Positions 8,406 to 16,195 of a stretch of DNA of 30,752 bases are shown here, in pieces. The position numbers were made by a program, and so were the translations under genes. Each line of letters starts with the position of its first letter. Within the stretch, counting starts at the first letter, position 1. The stretch comes from Planctomycetota bacterium (GTDB lineage: Bacteria; Planctomycetota; Planctomycetia; Pirellulales; Pirellulaceae): assembly GCA_024274855.1 (NCBI GenBank), contig JAJSAJ010000699.1:1-30752 (forward strand), in the 5' to 3' direction. Below the pieces are notes generated by a model. That model did not search any database. It saw nothing but the letters and a program-made list of their open reading frames with translations, and was not told the origin of the DNA.

Positions 8406-9787
8406 TCGCCCTTCTCCCTAAAGGCGAGGAACACGTCACCACCATCGTCGAGTGCGGCAGTTAGGGGAATGGCTCCCGTGACTCCCTGCCAGGGCTCCTT
8501 GCGATAGGCCAGGATGTCACGGATCTTCGCGCGATTCAGGCCGACCGTCTGAATGGCCCAAATCACCATGTTCACACCGTCAAATGCATGGGCCGCATAG
8601 GTGTCCGGCTGTTCTCCATACTGTTTTTGGAAGGCTTCGCGAAACGCATCGAGTTTGGGGTCTTGTCGCATCGGATTCCACGGGTACGTGCAGATAATCC
8701 CCTCTGCGTCTTCGCCCGCAATCTGGATGAAGTCGTCCGATACGCACCGGTCACACGCAAAGTAAGGGTGTTTCATCCCAAGCTTGCGCATCTGGTTCAA
8801 AATTGCTGCACCATCGGTCGCATCGCCCCAATGCACAATTGCCTCGACGTTGGCATCTCGTAGTCGCTCGAGTTGCAACGAATAGTCTTTCGTTCCCAAC
8901 TGATAAGCCATCTCAAGGATAATCGGGTGCCCACGGCGCCGGCTTCCATCCCGGATCTCTCGCACGCCGAAGCGGCCGTAACGATTGCTGGCGCGGATAA
9001 TGCCTATCCGTTTGAAGTTGCGCTTGCCATAGAGGTAGTCGAGCAGCAGATATCCCTGTTGTCGGTCGTCGCCGATGCAACGAAAAATCCATGGAATATT
9101 CGTTTCGGTAAGCGTCGGATCGGTATCGCCCGAGTTCATCATGGGGATCTCGGCCTTGAGTGCAACACGAATGGCGATGTGCGTATTTGCACCGTCAACG
9201 GTGCCGAGAATCGCCCAGACTTTGTCACGATAAGCCATCTTGATGATTTCATTTCCTGACGCGCCCCACAAGCCGTTATCGTTGCTGACCACCAACTGGA
9301 ATGGCAGTTGGCGTTTCACATACCCACCCTTGTCATTCGCCTGTTCGATGGCCAGTTGGGCTCCTTGCAGCATTTTGATGCCAAGCGTCTCTTCGTGACT
9401 CGCCCCCCCCGTCGCGACGGATACAGTCGACATGATCGGCCCGATGAAGCCGATCTTCACGGCAGCAAGTTTGCCAGGCTCCGCAATTCCACGTCCGGGT
9501 CCCGAATAGATCATTTGCTCCAAGAAATGGCGTTTGAACGGTTGGACATAGCCGAAGGGCTGCAGATCTTTGGACGTTCGGGCATAATTCTGATCGTGGC
9601 GCGGTGGGATATTGGGAATGCCATAGGTTCCCGCGGCGTTGATCTTGCGCAGATTTTGTGCTGTTTCAGCAGCACCTTTCTGATCCGTTGCGGGAACACT
9701 CCTCTTCCCAGGACCGCCATAGGCGCTGATACCCAGCGTCAGAACACACGCCAGCGTCAGTAGTTGAGTCTTCATCGGTCTGTTCAT
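8363..9787 (-). CDS. Periplasmic ligand-binding protein (ABC-type, Peripla_BP_6), first paralogue
   Basis: 474 residues. The ATG at 9787 overlaps the stop of the propeller gene (ATGA), has GGGAG about 10 bases upstream and begins a good signal peptide, MNRPMKTQLLTLACVLTLG with cleavage near SAYG. Residues 30-110 are a linker with no recognised domain. The binding fold starts at VKIGFIGP (about 112) and includes AIEQANDKGGY, VVSNDNGLWG, VWAILGTVDGANTHIAI, IPMMNSGDTDPTLTETN, RASNRYGRFGV and YAAHAFDGVNMVIWAI, all typical of the branched-chain amino-acid/urea binding family. It is coupled to the propeller gene before it and to its own paralogue after it. The tight coupling suggests that the three proteins work together in the periplasm or at the cell surface. 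The ligand is unknown. Confidence 0.88.
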   Translation of the reverse strand: MNRPMKTQLLTLACVLTLGISAYGGPGKRSVPATDQKGAAETAQNLRKINAAGTYGIPNIPPRHDQNYARTSKDLQPFGYVQPFKRHFLEQMIYSGPGRGIAEPGKLAAVKIGFIGPIMSTVSVATGGASHEETLGIKMLQGAQLAIEQANDKGGYVKRQLPFQLVVSNDNGLWGASGNEIIKMAYRDKVWAILGTVDGANTHIAIRVALKAEIPMMNSGDTDPTLTETNIPWIFRCIGDDRQQGYLLLDYLYGKRNFKRIGIIRASNRYGRFGVREIRDGSRRRGHPIILEMAYQLGTKDYSLQLERLRDANVEAIVHWGDATDGAAILNQMRKLGMKHPYFACDRCVSDDFIQIAGEDAEGIICTYPWNPMRQDPKLDAFREAFQKQYGEQPDTYAAHAFDGVNMVIWAIQTVGLNRAKIRDILAYRKEPWQGVTGAIPLTAALDDGGDVFLAFREKGEWHYYSRRDLGLSR

Positions 9788-10878
9788 TTTGATGCATCTC
9801 CCGTCGTAAGCGACGCGTCCGGTTTGGCACGGTTGTCTACCACTGCCTTCAGCCGCGGGTAGTATCCGCTGCCTTTCGCCCAGGCAAGTCCTTTCGACGT
9901 GCCAACCCAGATGTCGCTGCCGTCGACCTCCGTCCACAATACATAATTATGCGGTATTGTTTTCTCCAAAGCAATCGTTTTCAGCACGGTAGAGCCACGT
10001 TGAACGACCGCTTTGCCTTTGTGCGTTTTCGGGTCCATCGTGTAGGTAACCCAAGTATCGGTCTTGAAATCCATGACCGCCGCAAGTCCTCGATCGGTTG
10101 CATACCAGGCTTCGTCCGCGCTTCGTCCCTTGACTGCGTTTCCGAAATCACTCGGCAACCCTGTCTCTTTCGCATAATAGCCTCGCCAGTGCCGTCCGTC
10201 ATAGCGACACATGCCAAAGTACGTCGAGACCCACAACACTCGGTCAATATAGCTGGTCCCGGTCGTGATAACATGCACGATGCCGTCGTCTCGATAGAGA
10301 TCGATCTCCATTTCTCCATCGGGGTCGAGATAGTCTTTCCAACGCTCGGTTGCGACGTCGAACTCCAGAACTCCGCTTCCCCAGACACCCAAATAGACTT
10401 TGCCGTCGTTGTAGGAGACCCCATAGTTCCAAATCTCTTCCATCGGCGCGTTTTTTTCGGTGTAGATCGTCCATTTTCTCTTGACCGTGTTGTACCGGCT
10501 GGCACCGGCTGTCGTTGCCGCCCAGACGTTGTCATTTTCAACAGCAACGCCATAGACGACATCATTGACCAGCCCGCTGTTCAGCTGGTGAAAGTGATCG
10601 AAACGACCGCCACTGAACCGAGCGAGACCGCCGCCGAACATCCCAAGCCACAAATCGCCTGTTTTCGGATCGACGTCCAATGCCGAGACGACTCGCCACG
10701 GCAGCCCGTCTTTCTCGGTCCATGTTCGAAACTTGCCGGTTCGCTTGTCGTAACACGCCAAGCCGCCTTCGGTACCGATCCAGACGCGAGGTCCGTCGGC
10801 CTTCACGGCAAAAATATGGTCGTTCGGCAGGCCGTCTTTGGTGGTGAAATGCTGCCATTCGGTATAGACAAACGGCAA
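9784..10878 (-). CDS. Two-component-regulator-type beta-propeller protein, split from its signal peptide by an in-frame stop
   Basis: As it stands, the reading frame is 364 residues from a TTG at 10878 and has no signal peptide and no ribosome-binding site. It consists of reg_prop-like blades: WQHFTTKDGLPNDHIFAV, VWIGTEGGLACYD, LWLGMFGGGLARF, VWAATTAGASRYN, VYLGVWGSGVLEF, IWVGTSKGLAWAKG. Such propellers occur in the sensory domains of hybrid histidine kinases and in free periplasmic proteins. No kinase or receiver part is attached here. In the same frame upstream, a well-formed start (10998) and signal peptide end in TAA at 10917-10915, so the ancestral gene ran 10998-9784 (see the next entry). 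Its stop overlaps the start of the binding-protein gene (ATGA), which suggests translational coupling. Treat it as a probable recent pseudogene or a sequence error until checked. Confidence 0.75.
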   Translation of the reverse strand: MPFVYTEWQHFTTKDGLPNDHIFAVKADGPRVWIGTEGGLACYDKRTGKFRTWTEKDGLPWRVVSALDVDPKTGDLWLGMFGGGLARFSGGRFDHFHQLNSGLVNDVVYGVAVENDNVWAATTAGASRYNTVKRKWTIYTEKNAPMEEIWNYGVSYNDGKVYLGVWGSGVLEFDVATERWKDYLDPDGEMEIDLYRDDGIVHVITTGTSYIDRVLWVSTYFGMCRYDGRHWRGYYAKETGLPSDFGNAVKGRSADEAWYATDRGLAAVMDFKTDTWVTYTMDPKTHKGKAVVQRGSTVLKTIALEKTIPHNYVLWTEVDGSDIWVGTSKGLAWAKGSGYYPRLKAVVDNRAKPDASLTTGDASK

Positions 10879-10914
10879 TCCGGGTTCTGGTTGAGCGTCT
10901 GCCTTTGGCGGTAT

Positions 10915-10998
10915 TTAGGCCGCCCGGGACGAGGTCGTTCCAATTGCCACGATACACCCGACGAGGGTGACGGCGGGATACAAGAGTAGCATTCGCAT
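10915..10998 (-). pseudogene. Signal-peptide leader of the propeller gene, ended by TAA
   Basis: The ATG at 10998 has CAGGAG about 9 bases upstream, one of the best ribosome-binding sites in the window. It encodes 27 residues, MRMLLLYPAVTLVGCIVAIG followed by TTSSRAA, then TAA. The frame continues directly into IPPKADAQPEPGLPFVYTEW of the propeller. The stop falls where signal peptidase would cut (RAA | ...). Restoring CAA in place of TAA would give Gln there and an intact exported protein of 404 residues. LVGC also fits a lipobox. Confidence 0.7.
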
Positions 10999-11135
10999 AT
11001 TTGTCGGCTCCTGATTTGCCAGGGTCTGTTCGAATCGCGTCGCACGCCGGACCGAGGGCCGCCAGTGGTCGGACCAAGGAACCATATCGGTTTGATTCCG
11101 ACTTGGAACACGACGCGGCTACGGCCGAGTCGACC

Positions 11136-11260
11136 AGGCTTTGTCTCAAAACTCGTTGAAGCAGTGTTTCCGGGAGGGCGAAGCTCCTGCTGAACCTCTT
11201 GTTTTGCTGGCCAGAACGGCTCGGCAGGAGCCTCGCCCTCCCATATTGAGACAAAGCCTA
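11136..11260. mobile_element. MITE-like element (family R2) with AGGCTTTGTCTCAA ends
   Basis: Terminal inverted repeats AGGCTTTGTCTCAA (11136-11149) and its complement (ending at 11259) enclose a second, inner stem: GGGAGGGCGAAGCTCCTGC at 11172-11190 pairs with 11224-11242 with one mismatch. A second copy at 19004-19092 keeps the inner stem and right end but lacks a recognisable left end. There is no open reading frame and no clear target-site duplication. The spacer 10999-11654 contains this element, the repeats listed next, and no convincing gene. Confidence 0.65.
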
Positions 11261-11309
11261 GTACACTCGCTTGTTATTCAAAGTTGTTGTTCAGAATCAT
11301 TTTCTGTAA

Positions 11310-11335
11310 CTGTTTAGCCGTCTGCAGTTGGACTT
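11310..11335 (+). repeat. Dispersed repeat R6, copy 1
   Basis: CTGTTTAGCCGTCTGCAG followed by TTGGACTT closely matches 18930-18955 in the same orientation. Both copies sit next to an R2 element, but on opposite sides of it, so the modules have been shuffled relative to each other. Confidence 0.55.
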
Positions 11336-11368
11336 GCATTTCGCTGCTGTTTTTTCGGCTGGTCGACC

Positions 11369-11389
11369 CCAACGGCCTTGTGCCGTTGG
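11369..11389. repeat. Small hairpin CCAACGGC/GCCGTTGG
   Basis: CCAACGGC (11369-11376) and GCCGTTGG (11382-11389) form an 8-bp perfect stem with a 5-base loop, one of several palindromes in this spacer. Confidence 0.5.
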
Positions 11390-11432
11390 TGAGCGAGTCT
11401 ATTGAGCTAAGGCCGGTATGTCATGCCGACGG

Positions 11433-11473
11433 CCGCTCCCTCCCCGCCGCCTTTGGCGGCGGGGAGGGAGCGG
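11433..11473. terminator. 19-bp perfect GC-rich hairpin downstream of the decaheme gene
   Basis: CCGCTCCCTCCCCGCCGCC (11433-11451) pairs perfectly with 11455-11473 around a TTT loop. It lies about 180 bases past the stop of the decaheme gene on the minus strand. No T-run follows in either direction, so it is not a classical intrinsic terminator. It could protect the 3' end of the operon transcript or be a repeat. The role is inferred; the structure is plain in the sequence. Confidence 0.5.
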
Positions 11474-11495
11474 AAAGGGGGTTTTCATCACATGC

Positions 11496-11544
11496 TTTTT
11501 AGCTCGAGAGACTTGTTCACCCATGGGACAAGCCCATGGGGGTC
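11496..11544 (+). repeat. CCCATGGG repeat (R1), truncated copy
   Basis: TAGCTCGAGAGACTTGTTCA, then two CCCATGGG palindromes separated by ACAAG, match the central part of the R1 copy at 40-90. The distal tail (GCGACAGTTATTGATTGG in other copies) is missing. Confidence 0.65.
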
Positions 11545-11654
11545 CTTCAACCAACACGCGTTCTCCATTTGGCTAAAGTGTTACCATTATCTGAGTTTCG
11601 TCCTCGGATCTTGCCCGGCCACTTCGTCTTCTTCGGGACAGAGTCGCCGTTGCG

Positions 11655-14543
11655 TCAAAGTGTCTTAATGTACTCGATCAAATCGTTCAACTGGTCCTTC
11701 GTCATATCGTTGGTCACGCCATGCTGGTCGTTAGGGTTATAGCGAGTCCAGATCTCTTCGAGCGTATCCGCAGTCCCGTTATGCAAGTAGGGGGCTGAGT
11801 CGTAGATGTTGTTCAGGTGCGGGACATCAAAACGTGATTCGCGATCGAGCCACATTTTGGTTCCGACATTCTGGCGAGTTCTGTTCGTGTAGAGTGGTGG
11901 GAAATGGCAGTTGACACAGCGTCGCTCTTTCGGAATCAACCGCCCGTCGTTGGTTCGTGTCCTGAGGAACACGACCTTGCCACGTCGCTGCGCCTCGGTC
12001 AGTTCGGCTCCGAGGGGCCGGTAACGGTTGGGGGGACGCGGTATTGTGCAGATGTACGTGTCCAACGCGGAAAGCTCGGTCGGTGTGAAAGGTTGAATTC
12101 GAGTGAAGAAGACGGCCAGTCGAGGCCCACACTGACGTTGTAGGCTGGGGTTCGTTCCCTCCCACTTGAAGGGGGCCGTGTCGAGAATGCCGCGTAAGGT
12201 TCGATTGTCGACGGGGTTCGAGCCAATTCCATCCGGTTCGATATCGAATGTCAGGCCGTTTACATGGCCATCCGGATGGCACGTGTGGCAGGAGAACTGA
12301 CGATGAAACGTGATGTTCGCGCTGTGAAATAAACGCTCGCCGTATCGCGTCTTGGTAATCTCCTTCGGCCCTCCGAGGTCAATTCGGTTCACGGCCTCGA
12401 GCGTCTTCAAATCGATAACCGTCAGCGAGTCATCGAGCGAGTTGGCTGCAAAGGCCGTTGTTCCGTCCGGCGTGATCAGCAGCCCTCGGGGGCTGTCTTT
12501 CGTCGGAATGTGCTTGACCACGAACTCCGTCGGCTTTCCACGGTGGTTGGGCAGCACGTGCTCGCGCTCGTCATCGGTCGCTTGTTCGACTACGTCGATT
12601 AACCGCTCGATGTCGATGACGGCAATCCGGTTCGACCCGGAACTTGTCACGAGGGCAAGCCGGCCATCGGGGGTTATCTTGACATCGGTCGGATCGGGAA
12701 AACAGAGATTCGGTTCGTCCAGTAAAACCTGGTCAACGCGGCCATCCTGCCAGATGATTGCCAGTCCATTGCTGATCGTCCACCCCTGCAGCAGCCTGGT
12801 CATTGGGACCAGCGTCTTGGTACGGTTTTCGGTTGCCAGCGCAAACTGGCCGCTCGGGTGCCAGGCCACGCCCATCAACAGGTTTGTTTGAGGGACTACC
12901 AACCGGTCCTCAACCACGGCTCGCTCGACGTCAATAACGGTGATCTCAGAGACGGGTGCCGTGCGAAACTTACCGAGTCGCGGCAGAGCGTGTGTCACAA
13001 GAATCCGTTTGCCATCGGGAGACAGGTCCAACGCCCATGGACTGCGACTTGCCTCCAAACGCTTGATCTCGTCGAGTGTCCCCGTGTCGATCACGGAGAT
13101 ACTGTCGGTCGAGGCGTTCAGGACGAAGAGCGTTTTTCCCGACTTGTCGGTTAACACGTCGTGCGGCTCATCGCCGACGCGAATCGTTTTTATGACTTTC
13201 CGGTCAGCAACCCGGATTACCGATAGGCTGTCATCAAGCCGGTTGGTCACATAGGCCCATTGGCCACTCGGGTGAAAGGTCACACCGGTCGGCTGCCTGC
13301 CGGTTTGGATTTCCGCGATTTTCCGTTGTGATTCAACGTCGATCACCGCAACAACATGTGACGCCTCGCAGGTTACATAAAGCTGTTGGCCATTGGGGGT
13401 CAACGCCATGTAGAGTGGGGTTTTGTAGTGAATCGCCGCAGTCGGTTTCGCGATTTTTTTGGGGTGGGCAATCTGTTGGCACGCCTTGTCGTAGTCAAAA
13501 GGCTTGCCATGTGCGTCGGCGTGGCATTTCATGCACGTGGCTTGGTTGACTTCTTTCAGGCCGGCGCCAACGGCCCCCTGGTGGTCACGCATCACAGCTT
13601 CCAAGGCGAATTCACTTCCGGCTCCGTGACAGGCTTCACAACTGACCCCTTCGGAAATGGCATGTGTGTCGGTGACGCCGGCAGGTTCCGTATAGACGGT
13701 CGTGTGGCACCTGAGACAGGCGGCATTTTTCAACGGATTGCCGCGGACGCCCGCTGCTTCGGCCATTTCGCGGGCGCGATCCGTCCCAAGTACTGCGTAG
13801 GCCCGGGCATGCGGACCACCGAGCCACTTGCTGTATTGATAGCCCATGTCGGGCCCTTTGTGACATTGACCGCAAGCATGCGAACCGATGTACTTGGCCC
13901 CGTTGGAGTCCTTCGGTTTGGGAAGTGACTTTGTTTTCGGATGCTTCCAAAGGCTGGGGTTTGGGTGCGCGATTTCGTCCCATGCCTGGTCGACGTCGAA
14001 CTTACGGCTCTTTAACACGGCGACATGCGATCCCTTGACCTTGTGACAGTTCATACAGTCGGCTGTGGTCGGCATCATCAGCCCGGCAGCTCGGGCCGCT
14101 TTTCTGTCCGTCATGACCGATTCCGTCATGTACTCGCTGCCGGCTCCATGGCATTTTTCGCATTGAACACCGTCCTCGATGTGAAATGTTTCGTCTTTCT
14201 CCCATTCTTCTGCTTGCGAGCCCGTGGCATGACATCCGAGACACATGGCAGCCTGCTGAGGCTCTTGCGGGATACCACTCAATCGGGCGATTTCCTTGGC
14301 TTCCGGCTTGGCCAACGCGCTGTACGCCTTGGCGTGCTTCGAGGTCAACCAGATGCAGAACTGATAGTCCATTTCTTCGCCCTGATGACACTTCGTGCAC
14401 TGAGTGACCCCGACGTAAATCGGAGTTTTCACTTCCTTTTCACCAGCGCCGGCCGAGCCGATCGTGATGCAAATGGTCGTCGACCAAAGGATCGCTGCAA
14501 GCGATCCTGACGGCAATCGGCAAGTCCGTTTATTTTCACGCAT
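11655..14543 (-). CDS. Decaheme protein: c554-like octaheme + YVTN propeller + diheme peroxidase-like domain
   Basis: About 962 residues from the ATG at 14543, which lies 4 bases after the stop of the UnbV gene and begins a signal peptide (MRENKRTCRLPSGSLAAILW, cleavage near AGAG). Eight CxxCH motifs start at about residues 49, 101, 128, 163, 224, 276, 302 and 337. The spacings 52/27/35 and 52/26/35 show two copies of a tetraheme cytochrome c554-like module. Conserved His occur in SKHAKAY and GPHARAY and in two IAHP motifs. A YVTN-type seven-bladed propeller follows (about 375-690: YVTNRLDDSLSVI, FVLNASTDSISVID, FAANSLDDSLTVID). The C-terminus is a diheme CcP/MauG-like domain with CHTCH and CVNCH and the ending SAPYLHNGTADTLEEI. 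It is a periplasmic electron-transfer or redox enzyme. The YVTN-then-peroxidase order recalls HzsB-HzsC. The substrate is unknown. Confidence 0.9.
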   Translation of the reverse strand: MRENKRTCRLPSGSLAAILWSTTICITIGSAGAGEKEVKTPIYVGVTQCTKCHQGEEMDYQFCIWLTSKHAKAYSALAKPEAKEIARLSGIPQEPQQAAMCLGCHATGSQAEEWEKDETFHIEDGVQCEKCHGAGSEYMTESVMTDRKAARAAGLMMPTTADCMNCHKVKGSHVAVLKSRKFDVDQAWDEIAHPNPSLWKHPKTKSLPKPKDSNGAKYIGSHACGQCHKGPDMGYQYSKWLGGPHARAYAVLGTDRAREMAEAAGVRGNPLKNAACLRCHTTVYTEPAGVTDTHAISEGVSCEACHGAGSEFALEAVMRDHQGAVGAGLKEVNQATCMKCHADAHGKPFDYDKACQQIAHPKKIAKPTAAIHYKTPLYMALTPNGQQLYVTCEASHVVAVIDVESQRKIAEIQTGRQPTGVTFHPSGQWAYVTNRLDDSLSVIRVADRKVIKTIRVGDEPHDVLTDKSGKTLFVLNASTDSISVIDTGTLDEIKRLEASRSPWALDLSPDGKRILVTHALPRLGKFRTAPVSEITVIDVERAVVEDRLVVPQTNLLMGVAWHPSGQFALATENRTKTLVPMTRLLQGWTISNGLAIIWQDGRVDQVLLDEPNLCFPDPTDVKITPDGRLALVTSSGSNRIAVIDIERLIDVVEQATDDEREHVLPNHRGKPTEFVVKHIPTKDSPRGLLITPDGTTAFAANSLDDSLTVIDLKTLEAVNRIDLGGPKEITKTRYGERLFHSANITFHRQFSCHTCHPDGHVNGLTFDIEPDGIGSNPVDNRTLRGILDTAPFKWEGTNPSLQRQCGPRLAVFFTRIQPFTPTELSALDTYICTIPRPPNRYRPLGAELTEAQRRGKVVFLRTRTNDGRLIPKERRCVNCHFPPLYTNRTRQNVGTKMWLDRESRFDVPHLNNIYDSAPYLHNGTADTLEEIWTRYNPNDQHGVTNDMTKDQLNDLIEYIKTL

Positions 14544-14547
14544 GGAT

Positions 14548-16182
14548 TTACTTCGTATCTTCGATAATCGTGAGAATCTGGTCCGCACTTACGTTCACAC
14601 GCCGCGTCTTGCGGCCATCCGGCCATCGTATCTCCACGTATTCGGCCCGCTCGGCACTGCCCAAACCGAAGTGCAGCCGAGGGTCTGCCTGGGACAAATA
14701 ACCGCGAACCGGATTCGAGTCTTGGATCAAAATTAGATCGTTGGCCTTGACTGTTACGCGAGCGCCAATCGCATCCCGATGGCTCGATGGAAGCAGCGCA
14801 CGAACTTTGAGCCAATGGTTCTTGTTGCCCCCGTCATTTCGTAGCAAACGGGGGGAATCGTTCAAGTTCGAGATCAGTAGATCCAGGTCACCATCATTGT
14901 CAAAGTCCCCGTACGTCGCTCCGCGTCCCACGTGCTTCTGGTGGAAATACGGGCCGGCTTCGCTCGCGACGTCCACAAAATGCCCTGTGCCATCATTTTT
15001 TAGAAGCACATCCTCCTCCGGAAACTCGAAATGAGCATTTCCGTTGGCGATGAAAATATCGAGGTGTGAATCGTTGTCGAAGTCAAACAACACCGCGCCC
15101 CAACCCGTGTATTGTCCACATGCGACCGCCAGTTTGGCCCGGGCCGTGTGATCGTCAAAGAACCCCTTGTTATTGATCATCAAGCACCCATAACCCATGT
15201 CGGGAATGTATACATCCATCCAGCCGTCTCGATTGACATCGCCAATAGTCGGGCCCATCGACGAGACACCTTGCCCACCTTCGCCGAACGACAAACCTCG
15301 AATCAGCCCGTCTTCCTCGAAACGGCCGGCACCCAGGTTGTGATAGAAATAATTACCCATCCCGTCGTTGGTAATGTACAAATCGATCAGGCCGTCGTTG
15401 TCAAGATCGGACACCGTTCCACTCATGCCTCGACCGTTCTTGTTGTGCAAGCCGGTCTCCCGAGTCACGTCGGTGAATGTCCCATCTCCGTTGTTGCGGT
15501 ACAACACGTCAGGACGGCCGTTGTAACTGAGGGGGCCTGGGTACCCCTTGGCTGAATAGTATGCGCGAAACTTGCCCCGATCGTACTCAAGGTAATTCAC
15601 AACGTAGACGTCCAGGTCCCCATCCTTGTCAAAGTCGAACCACGGAGCCGACAAGCTCCAAAGCGGATTGTCCAGGCCGGACTGCTTGGAGATGTCTGTG
15701 AATGTTCCGTCGCCGTTGTTTCGGTAGAAAACGTTCTTGCCATAGTTCAGCACATAAAGATCCAAATCACCGTCGTTGTCGAAATCAGCCGCGGAACAGC
15801 CTACACTGAAACTGCGATCGCCCACTCTGGCCTTCTCAGTCACATCGGTGAATGTTCCGTCACCGTTGTTTCGGTACAACTTGTTTGACAACTTGCCGCG
15901 ATAACGGCGGCCCCGATTGTCGTTGACGTCCTTGAGCCAGCAACCACTCAAGAGGTAGATGTCCTGCCAACCGTCTCCGTCGAAGTCAAAGAACATGGCG
16001 CCGGCCCCCGTTCCCTCGACGATGTTACTAAGTTTGTCATCCCCGAATCGATGCCGAAAATGCAGCCCTGCCTTCTCGGTCACGTCGGTGAAACTGGGCA
16101 ACTCCGCAGCCCGCCCACAGCGGACGCTTGTCGGCAACGCAATCAAGGTGGCACAGACAATCCAATACACGATTCGCTTCAC
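14548..16182 (-). CDS. Exported FG-GAP/VCBS propeller protein with ASPIC/UnbV C-terminus
   Basis: 544 residues. The start is taken as the GTG at 16182: GAAGGA lies 8-9 bases upstream, overlapping the stop of the preceding gene (16196), and a signal peptide follows (VKRIVYWIVCATLIALPTSV). Seven calcium-binding-type motifs (DFDGDGWQD, DFDNDGDLD, DFDKDGDLD, DLDNDGLID, DVNRDGWMD, DFDNDSHLD, DFDNDGDLD) indicate a seven-bladed integrin-like propeller. Four near-identical RNNGDGTFTD blocks separate some of the blades and are nearly identical in DNA as well (around 15480, 15700 and 15850). The last ~90 residues are an ASPIC/UnbV domain (NHWLKVRALL, AIGARVTVKA, LHFGLGSAERAEYVEIRWPD). There is no CxxCH. 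It is likely a periplasmic or surface scaffold or binding protein of the redox operon; the exact role is unknown. Confidence 0.9.
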   Translation of the reverse strand: MKRIVYWIVCATLIALPTSVRCGRAAELPSFTDVTEKAGLHFRHRFGDDKLSNIVEGTGAGAMFFDFDGDGWQDIYLLSGCWLKDVNDNRGRRYRGKLSNKLYRNNGDGTFTDVTEKARVGDRSFSVGCSAADFDNDGDLDLYVLNYGKNVFYRNNGDGTFTDISKQSGLDNPLWSLSAPWFDFDKDGDLDVYVVNYLEYDRGKFRAYYSAKGYPGPLSYNGRPDVLYRNNGDGTFTDVTRETGLHNKNGRGMSGTVSDLDNDGLIDLYITNDGMGNYFYHNLGAGRFEEDGLIRGLSFGEGGQGVSSMGPTIGDVNRDGWMDVYIPDMGYGCLMINNKGFFDDHTARAKLAVACGQYTGWGAVLFDFDNDSHLDIFIANGNAHFEFPEEDVLLKNDGTGHFVDVASEAGPYFHQKHVGRGATYGDFDNDGDLDLLISNLNDSPRLLRNDGGNKNHWLKVRALLPSSHRDAIGARVTVKANDLILIQDSNPVRGYLSQADPRLHFGLGSAERAEYVEIRWPDGRKTRRVNVSADQILTIIEDTK

Positions 16183-16195
16183 TAGCTTGTATCCT

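Noticed and set aside
9949..10989. Plus-strand 346-residue frame opposite the propeller
   Set aside because: Antisense shadow of the reg_prop blades; no domain or ribosome-binding site.
11284..11502. Plus-strand frame with a hydrophobic start in the 11 kb spacer
   Set aside because: Spans R6, two hairpins and the start of an R1 copy; no ribosome-binding site.
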